64,000 nt of DNA from NCBI GenBank assembly GCA_020861185.1, contig JAJBSV010000009.1:141077-205076 (forward strand). The letters run 5' to 3'. This document shows, piece by piece, positions 58,547 through 64,000 of the stretch (position 1 is the stretch's first letter; every line of letters begins with the position of its first letter). The stretch is from Ruminococcus sp. (GTDB taxonomy: Bacteria > Bacillota > Clostridia > Oscillospirales > Ruminococcaceae). The notes under the pieces are model-generated. The model had not been told where the DNA came from, did not search any database, and saw only the letters and a list, made by a program, of their open reading frames with translations. The translations under genes and the position numbers were made by a program.

Positions 58547-60007
58547 ATGAATGAAATTCACGAGGAGTGCGGGATTTTCGGGGTTTATGCTCCCGATACA
58601 AGACGACTCTCGGATATGGTTTACTATGGGTTGTATGCTCTTCAGCACCGTGGGCAGGAAAGCTGTGGAATGGTCGTTTGCGACGACGGACTTTTCTATT
58701 CCCATAAGGATTTGGGACTTGTGGGCGAAGTGTTTACTAAAGAGGCTATTGCTTCGCTTCCCTCGGGACAGATGGCTGTCGGACACGTCCGCTATGGCAC
58801 CACCGGCGGCACAAGCAGAGCTAATTGCCAGCCCATCGAAGTAAACCACTGCAAGGGCAGACTTGCTCTTGCTCACAACGGAAATTTGACGAACGCCTAT
58901 GAGCTTCGGGCTCGTCTCGAGCTCTCGGGCGCCATATTCCACACAACCAGCGACACCGAAACCATAGCTTATATTGTCACGCAGGAGCGATTGACTGCAC
59001 CCTCGATTGAGGAAGCGGTGAACCGCGCCGCTTGGCGTTTGGAGGGTGCATATTCCCTCGTATTCATGTCGGCAACTAAGATGATTGCCATGAGAGATGC
59101 GCACGGCTTCCGCCCTCTTTGCTACGGCAAAACGCCCGACGGATGCTATGCCGTCACGTCGGAAAGCTGTGCCCTGGCGGCTGTGGGAGCTGAATTTATA
59201 AGAGACATTCTCCCCGGCGAAATCGTCGTCTTCGACGAGAACGGGGTTTATTCAATCACCGACCACTGCAATAAGAAGCCGGAAAGGCTCTGCGTTTTCG
59301 AATATATCTACTTCGCACGCTCCGATTCCGTGATAAACGGCGTTTCGGTTCATGCGGCAAGAAGAAAAGCGGGAGAACTGCTCGCCAAGAGCCACCCGGT
59401 CGAGGCGGACGTTGTCATCGGCGTGCCTGATTCGGGGCTCGATGCGGCACTCGGCTATTCGATGGCTTCGGGGATTCCGTATGAGCTTGGGTTCATAAAG
59501 AATAAATACGTCGGCAGGACGTTTATTTCCCCTACCCAGAGTGACAGATTAGATCAAGTCCGAATCAAGCTGAGCCCGATAAGCGAAGCGGTCACGGGAA
59601 AGCGCGTTATAATGATTGACGACTCAATCGTCAGAGGCACGACGAGTGCGCAGATAGTAAAGCTTCTCCGCAATGCCGGCGCCACCGAGGTTCACGTCAG
59701 AATTTCGTCGCCGCCGTTCCTTAATCCCTGCTACTACGGCACGGACATTGATTCCGAAAACGGGCTCATCGCCTGCAGTCACACGGTCGAGGAAATCGCC
59801 GAAATCATCGGTGCGGACAGTCTCGGGTATCTCCCGACGGAGGACTTGAAAGTTCTTGCCGAGAGCGAAAACATCTGCACATCCTGCTTCACGGGAGATT
59901 ATCCGACGGGTATTCCCGTCCACACGGACAAGGGTCGCTTCGAGGGAAAGCTCTCCGAAGCGAAGCCGCAAAAATCTCGTTTATACAAGTCGCCAAAGGC
60001 AACTTGA
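58547..60007 (+). CDS. purF: Amidophosphoribosyltransferase
   Basis: First enzyme of purine synthesis (PRPP plus glutamine to phosphoribosylamine). The 486-residue class II amidotransferase shows the processed Cys in HEECGIFGVY, GHVRYGTTGG and LAHNGNLTNAYELR; the PRPP-binding loop is VIMIDDSIVRGTTSAQ. NPCYYGTD, IACSH and NICTSCFTG supply the Cys residues of the Bacillus-type [4Fe-4S] cluster. The start at 58547 fits AAAGGGA at 9 nt; an ATG three codons earlier overlaps that site. Confidence 0.96.
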   Translation: MNEIHEECGIFGVYAPDTRRLSDMVYYGLYALQHRGQESCGMVVCDDGLFYSHKDLGLVGEVFTKEAIASLPSGQMAVGHVRYGTTGGTSRANCQPIEVNHCKGRLALAHNGNLTNAYELRARLELSGAIFHTTSDTETIAYIVTQERLTAPSIEEAVNRAAWRLEGAYSLVFMSATKMIAMRDAHGFRPLCYGKTPDGCYAVTSESCALAAVGAEFIRDILPGEIVVFDENGVYSITDHCNKKPERLCVFEYIYFARSDSVINGVSVHAARRKAGELLAKSHPVEADVVIGVPDSGLDAALGYSMASGIPYELGFIKNKYVGRTFISPTQSDRLDQVRIKLSPISEAVTGKRVIMIDDSIVRGTTSAQIVKLLRNAGATEVHVRISSPPFLNPCYYGTDIDSENGLIACSHTVEEIAEIIGADSLGYLPTEDLKVLAESENICTSCFTGDYPTGIPVHTDKGRFEGKLSEAKPQKSRLYKSPKAT

Positions 60008-60019
60008 TAAAGAATGTCT

Positions 60020-60042
60020 AAAATAGCCCTAATGGCTATTTT
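60020..60042 (+). terminator. Stem-loop between purF and purC
   Basis: AAAATAGCC pairs with GGCTATTTT over a 5-nt loop, followed by an ACGG tail. It can act as a weak terminator or processing site inside the pur run. Confidence 0.55.
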
Positions 60043-60113
60043 ACGGCTTCGCCGCCGCCATTCTTCAAATCCAAAAAATAATATATTTCAAACACTTTTA
60101 GGAGGACATTATC

Positions 60114-60815
60114 ATGAACAAGCTTTATGAAGGAAAGTCGAAAATCGTTTACGAGGGCACAGACCCCGGCACTTGCGTAATCAAGTACAAGGACACCGCA
60201 ACCGCTGGAAACGGCGTTAAGAAGGAAGACCTTCCCGGCAAGGGAATCCTCAACGCCAAGATTTCGAACCTCATTTTCGAATATCTTGCAAAGAACGGCG
60301 TCAAGACCCATCTTATCGAAGTGCTCAGCGAGACTGAGGTTTTGGTCAAGAAAGCCGACATCGTTATGGTCGAGGTCATCGTCAGAAACGTTGCCGCAGG
60401 AAGCTTCTCGAAGAAGTACGGCGTTCCGGAGGGCACCAAGCTCCTTAACACCGTCACAGAATTCAGCCTCAAGAGCGACGAACTCGGCGACCCGATGATT
60501 AACGACTGCCAGATTACCGCTCTCAGCGTTGCGACTCAGGCTGAACTTGACGAGCTCAAGGCAGTATCCCTGAAGGTTGACGAGCTCATGACCGAGCTGT
60601 TCCTTAAGTGCGGCATCAAGCTTATCGACTTCAAGCTCGAATTCGGCAGAGTTGACGGCGAGCTCCTCCTCTGCGACGAAATCTCCCCCGACTCCTGCAG
60701 ACTCTGGGATGCCGAAACCGACGAAAAGCTCGACAAAGACAGATTCCGCAGAGACCTCGGTAACGTCCTCGACGGCTACAGAGACGTTCTTGCAAGACTT
60801 GAAAACGCAATCTAA
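60114..60815 (+). CDS. purC: Phosphoribosylaminoimidazole-succinocarboxamide synthase (SAICAR synthetase)
   Basis: A 233-residue purine enzyme joining CAIR and aspartate with ATP. Visible motifs are LYEGKSKIVYEG at the N-terminus, VEVIVRNVAAGSFSKKYGVP, and LIDFKLEFG followed by DEISPDSCRLWD. TAGGAGG precedes the ATG. It is followed by purB after 23 bp. Confidence 0.96.
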   Translation: MNKLYEGKSKIVYEGTDPGTCVIKYKDTATAGNGVKKEDLPGKGILNAKISNLIFEYLAKNGVKTHLIEVLSETEVLVKKADIVMVEVIVRNVAAGSFSKKYGVPEGTKLLNTVTEFSLKSDELGDPMINDCQITALSVATQAELDELKAVSLKVDELMTELFLKCGIKLIDFKLEFGRVDGELLLCDEISPDSCRLWDAETDEKLDKDRFRRDLGNVLDGYRDVLARLENAI

Positions 60816-60838
60816 AATAATCGGAGGTTTAAACCCCT

Positions 60839-62263
60839 ATGACAGATAAATATGAGAATCCGCTTTGCAAACGATATGCGGGCGAGAAGATGCAGAAAAT
60901 CTTCTCCGACGACACGAAGTTCTCGACATGGCGTAGACTCTGGATTGCTCTCGCTGAGAGCGAGAAAGAGCTCGGGCTCGACATCACCGACGAGCAGATT
61001 GCCGAGATGAAAGAGCACATCTACGACATCGACTATGAGGCGGCGGCGGCTCGTGAAAAAGTCGTCCGTCACGACGTCATGGCACATATCTATACCTATG
61101 GCTTGGTCTGCCCGAAGGCGAAGCCGATTATCCACCTCGGTGCAACAAGCTGTTATGTCGGAGACAACACCGATATTATTTTGCAGAGAGATGCGCTTCT
61201 TCGTATCAGAAGCCTGCTCGTGACCGCTATTTCGGCGCTTTGCGACTTTGCGGAGAAGTATAAGGATCTCCCCTGCCTCGCCTACACCCACTTCCAGGCG
61301 GCACAGCCGACAACTCTCGGCAAGCGCGCAACGCTCTGGCTTCAGGACTTAGTTATGGATCTTGAGAGGCTCGACTTTACCCTTTCGAATCTCAAGCTCC
61401 TCGGTTGCAGAGGCACCACCGGAACCGGTGCAAGCTTCCTTGAGCTCTTTGGTGGGGACAAGGAAAAGGTTCGTAAGCTTGAGAAGCTTATCGCAGAAAA
61501 GATGGGCTTTGAGGCGGCTTATTCCGTAAGCGGACAAACTTATACCAGAAAAGTGGACTATTACTCGCTGTCGGTTCTTTCGGGAATCGCTCAGAGTGCT
61601 CACAAGTTCTCGAACGACATAAGACTCCTCTCGCACCTGAAGGAAGTCGACGAGCCCTTCGAAGCGGGACAGGTCGGTTCCTCGGCGATGGCTTATAAGC
61701 GTAACCCGATGAGATCGGAAAGGATCGCATCTCTGGCAAGATACGTCACGGTCGATGCTTTGAATCCGGCACTCACTGCGAGCGAGCAGTGGTTCGAGAG
61801 AACCCTTGACGACTCGGCTAACCGCAGAATCAGCATTCCCGAAGCTTTCCTGGCTACCGACGGAATCCTGAGCCTCTATATAAACATCATCAGCGGCTTG
61901 AAGGTCTATCCGAAGATAATTGCGAGACACTTGCAGAGTGAGCTTCCCTTCATGGCGACCGAGAACATCCTTATGTACTGCGTCAAGAAGGGCGGCGACC
62001 GCCAGACTCTCCACGAGGCTATCAGAACCCATTCTGTTGCCGCGGCGACCGACATCAAGGAAGGCGGAGACGGAAATCTTATCTCGAGAATCGCAAGCGA
62101 TCCGATTTTTGGGTTGACAGAAGACGAAATCCAGAGTATTATAGATGAAGGCGGCTTCACAGGTCTCGCTTCTGACCAGGCGGCGGAGTATGTCAACTAT
62201 GTCAGAACAGAGATACTACCCAACGAGGGTGAAAAAGCCGACGACGTCACTATAAACGTTTAA
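60839..62263 (+). CDS. purB: Adenylosuccinate lyase
   Basis: A fumarase-superfamily enzyme acting twice in purine synthesis (SAICAR and adenylosuccinate cleavage). At 474 residues it belongs to the longer, eukaryote-like class. Motifs include IHLGATSCYVGDNTDI, TNF-type AYTHFQAAQPTTLGKR with the catalytic His, and the flexible loop signature GSSAMAYKRNPMRSE. CGGAGG precedes the start. It lies between purC and purA. Confidence 0.95.
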   Translation: MTDKYENPLCKRYAGEKMQKIFSDDTKFSTWRRLWIALAESEKELGLDITDEQIAEMKEHIYDIDYEAAAAREKVVRHDVMAHIYTYGLVCPKAKPIIHLGATSCYVGDNTDIILQRDALLRIRSLLVTAISALCDFAEKYKDLPCLAYTHFQAAQPTTLGKRATLWLQDLVMDLERLDFTLSNLKLLGCRGTTGTGASFLELFGGDKEKVRKLEKLIAEKMGFEAAYSVSGQTYTRKVDYYSLSVLSGIAQSAHKFSNDIRLLSHLKEVDEPFEAGQVGSSAMAYKRNPMRSERIASLARYVTVDALNPALTASEQWFERTLDDSANRRISIPEAFLATDGILSLYINIISGLKVYPKIIARHLQSELPFMATENILMYCVKKGGDRQTLHEAIRTHSVAAATDIKEGGDGNLISRIASDPIFGLTEDEIQSIIDEGGFTGLASDQAAEYVNYVRTEILPNEGEKADDVTINV

Positions 62264-62306
62264 AAGCGTTTTCAGCAAAAGCTTTAAAATAGAAAGGAAA
62301 AGGCAT

Positions 62307-63575
62307 ATGCTTACAGCAATAGTTGGAATCAACTGGGGCGACGAGGGAAAAGGCAGAATGGTTGACCTTCTGTCGAAGGACTTCGACATCATCTGCCGCT
62401 ACCAAGGCGGCAACAACGCAGGACACACCGTTATCAACGAGAGAGGAAGCTTCGTTCTGAATCTTCTGCCATCTGGCATCTTCCACGAGACGGCTGTCAA
62501 CGTCATGGGCGGAGGAATGGTCGTTGACCTTGAGCACCTTTGCCACGAAATGGCTTCCCTGCGTGAAAAAGGGATTGAGATAAGCCCCGATAACCTCAAA
62601 ATCAGCGACAAAGCTACCATATGCCTGCCCTATCACAAGGAGCTCGACATCATGGAGGAGGATCGCCTTAAGGACAAGAAATTCGGCTCGACACGCAGAG
62701 GCATTGCTCCCGTTTATGCGGACAAGTACATGAAGAAGAGCTTAAGAATGAGCGATCTCCAGAACCCCGACACACTCGCAGAGAAGGTAAAAGATATCGT
62801 CGAGTGGAAGAACTTAACCTTCAAGGGCTATGGTCACGAGCTCATCAATGCCGATGAAATTTTGGCATGGCTCAAGAAGTACGGCGACGAGATTCTCCCA
62901 TATGTCACTGACGTTTCCTCGTACCTCGAGAAGGCGGCTGACGACGGAAAGAACATCATGTTCGAGGCTCAGCTTGGAGCCCTCCGTGACATCGACTACG
63001 GAATTTACCCCTATACCTCTTCTTCTCAGACTCTTGCCCACTATGCGCCCATCGGCGCCGGAATCCCCGGAAGAAAGCTTGACTGCTCTATCGGCATCAT
63101 GAAGGCATATTCGACCTGCGTCGGCGAGGGACCGTTCACAGCTGAAATGTTCGGCGAAGAGGCTGAGGCACTCAGAGCCGCAGGCGGAGAATACGGCGCC
63201 GCCACCGGAAGACCGAGACGTGTCGGACCCTTCGACGTTCCCGCTTCGAAGTACGGCGTAAGAGTTCAGGGCGCAGATTATCTCGTTCTTACCAAGTTAG
63301 ACGTTCTTTCCTATATGCCGAAGATTCCCGTTTGCGTTCACTATGACGTTGACGGCGAAATCACCGACACCTTCCCGACAGGCGACAGACTCGAGCGTGC
63401 AAAGCCGGTCGTTGAATACGTCAAGGGCTTCGGCGACGTTTCAAAGTGCCGCAAGAAAGAGGATCTCCCCGAGGACGCCCTCAACTATATCCGCCTTATC
63501 GAGCACGCAGTCGGCTGCCCGATAAAGTACGTCTCGGTCGGTGCAGAAAGAGACGAATACATTACAATGTTCTGA
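62307..63575 (+). CDS. purA: Adenylosuccinate synthetase
   Basis: GTP-dependent first step from IMP to AMP. The 422-residue protein has the P-loop-like GINWGDEGKGRMVDLL with catalytic Asp, NNAGHTV (catalytic His), GSTRRGIAPVYADKY, and GAATGRPRRVGPFD. AAAGGAAAAGG precedes the start. With purC and purB it forms a pur set pointing toward AMP. Confidence 0.96.
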   Translation: MLTAIVGINWGDEGKGRMVDLLSKDFDIICRYQGGNNAGHTVINERGSFVLNLLPSGIFHETAVNVMGGGMVVDLEHLCHEMASLREKGIEISPDNLKISDKATICLPYHKELDIMEEDRLKDKKFGSTRRGIAPVYADKYMKKSLRMSDLQNPDTLAEKVKDIVEWKNLTFKGYGHELINADEILAWLKKYGDEILPYVTDVSSYLEKAADDGKNIMFEAQLGALRDIDYGIYPYTSSSQTLAHYAPIGAGIPGRKLDCSIGIMKAYSTCVGEGPFTAEMFGEEAEALRAAGGEYGAATGRPRRVGPFDVPASKYGVRVQGADYLVLTKLDVLSYMPKIPVCVHYDVDGEITDTFPTGDRLERAKPVVEYVKGFGDVSKCRKKEDLPEDALNYIRLIEHAVGCPIKYVSVGAERDEYITMF

Positions 63576-63588
63576 TAAACTACAGCAA

Positions 63589-63618
63589 GCGTTTATCGGC
63601 TTTATTGCCGGTAAACGC
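63589..63618 (+). terminator. Stem-loop between purA and carA
   Basis: A 12-bp stem GCGTTTATCGGC/GCCGGTAAACGC with loop TTTATT (one G-T pair). No T-run follows, so it may be a weak terminator, processing site or leader element of carA. Confidence 0.5.
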
Positions 63619-63650
63619 CTAACTGAAACATAAGGAGGCAAACTCTAGAT

Positions 63651-64000
63651 ATGAGAGAGTATGACCGCAAGTTAATTACGGAGGACGGAAGCGAATACTT
63701 AGGCTACGGTTTCGGAAGCTCGGACGAACGAGTGCTGGAGCTTGTATTCAACACTTCCATGGTCGGCTATCAGGAGATAGTTTCCGATCCGTCCTATACC
63801 GATCAGATGGTCGTTATGACCTATCCGATTATCGGAAGCTACGGAATTAACGACGACGACTTCGAGACGAAGTACCCTTCAATCGGGGCTTTGGTCGTTA
63901 GAGATTACAACGATATGCCGTCGAATTTCCGTTATATAAAGACACTTTCGGAGCTTCTGGAAGAGAACAATATCCCCGGTATCAGCGGAGTTGACACCCG
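63651..64000 (+). CDS. carA: Carbamoyl-phosphate synthase small subunit (3' end outside window)
   Basis: The first 116 residues of the glutamine-hydrolysing subunit for pyrimidine and arginine synthesis. LITEDGSEYLGYGFG, VFNTSMVGYQEIVSDPSYT, MTYPIIGSYGIN and the ISGVDTR end are characteristic of the N-terminal CPSase domain; the GATase domain lies beyond the window. AAGGAGG is 11 nt before the ATG. Confidence 0.95.
   Translation, partial: MREYDRKLITEDGSEYLGYGFGSSDERVLELVFNTSMVGYQEIVSDPSYTDQMVVMTYPIIGSYGINDDDFETKYPSIGALVVRDYNDMPSNFRYIKTLSELLEENNIPGISGVDT

Noticed and set aside
60008-60113. Purine riboswitch or PurR-type leader ahead of purC
   Set aside because: The gap holds only a short A/T-ended hairpin; no purine-aptamer core or PurBox pair could be recognised.
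1-64000. tRNA, rRNA or complete insertion sequences
   Set aside because: No tRNA-like cloverleaf, rRNA segment, IS transposase or target-site-flanked element was recognised by reading; the Rpn-like genes are not treated as mobile elements without ends.

Overview
The window reads as a chromosomal segment of an anaerobic, gut-type Clostridia bacterium (Oscillospirales/Ruminococcaceae-like). Supporting signs are ferredoxin-based and split glutamate synthase chemistry, a short glutamine synthetase followed by an ANTAR regulator, an acyl-ACP thioesterase, many Firmicutes-type AGGAGG ribosome sites and TTGACA-17-TATAAT promoters, TTG/GTG starts, ATGA-coupled operons and numerous lipoproteins. TGA is used as an ordinary stop. 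The species cannot be named from the sequence.

Layout. 1-6.2 kb: end of recA, prmC with a DUF1385 membrane protein, and a lipoprotein/response regulator/histidine kinase operon. 6.2-13.8 kb: an accessory, defence-like region with a PqqD/signal-peptidase pair, a scar in which pieces of a sugar transferase and an acyltransferase are fused, a truncated RNA ligase, an AbiE toxin-antitoxin pair, and two direct copies of an Rpn-like/XRE module flanking an AlbA_2 ATP-binding protein. 13.8-23.6 kb: a tightly overlapped operon of four large lipoproteins (solute-binding and beta-propeller-like modules, separate in some genes and fused in another) with an ABC ATPase and a duplicated ABC-2 permease. 24-25 kb: a DUF3791/DUF3990 module. 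25-32.4 kb: acyl-ACP thioesterase, ferredoxin, RodA-like protein, galactokinase, a frameshifted trmB, and a TctCBA tricarboxylate transporter. 32.5-34.5 kb: a tiny membrane peptide with a structured leader, and a type III toxin-antitoxin locus (ToxN/AbiQ toxin, three 35-bp RNA antitoxin repeats, terminator) translationally coupled to a GNAT acetyltransferase. 34.5-42.8 kb: araD, a phosphodiesterase, a three-gene unknown cluster with a frameshift, a ferredoxin-thioredoxin-reductase-like protein with thioredoxin, an EF-G paralogue, an SGNH hydrolase with an NPTTG-like tail, and a GH53 galactanase. 43-49.7 kb: isocitrate dehydrogenase, aconitase, a small unknown operon with an in-frame TGA, YitT and an acyltransferase. 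49.8-64 kb: a split glutamate synthase/glutamine synthetase operon behind a putative ANTAR-controlled attenuator and ending in its ANTAR gene, then pyrG, purF, purC, purB, purA and the start of carA.

How the parts fit. Aconitase and isocitrate dehydrogenase make 2-oxoglutarate, the glutamate synthase and glutamine synthetase fix ammonium into glutamate and glutamine, and PyrG, PurF and CarA spend that glutamine on nucleotides. Galactanase, galactokinase and AraD fit use of pectic galactan/arabinogalactan. The toxin-antitoxin and defence-like genes lie in three separate patches. The most interesting regions are the ANTAR leader (49.87 kb), the type III TA operon (33.2-34.5 kb), the multi-lipoprotein ABC operon and the duplicated Rpn/XRE module.
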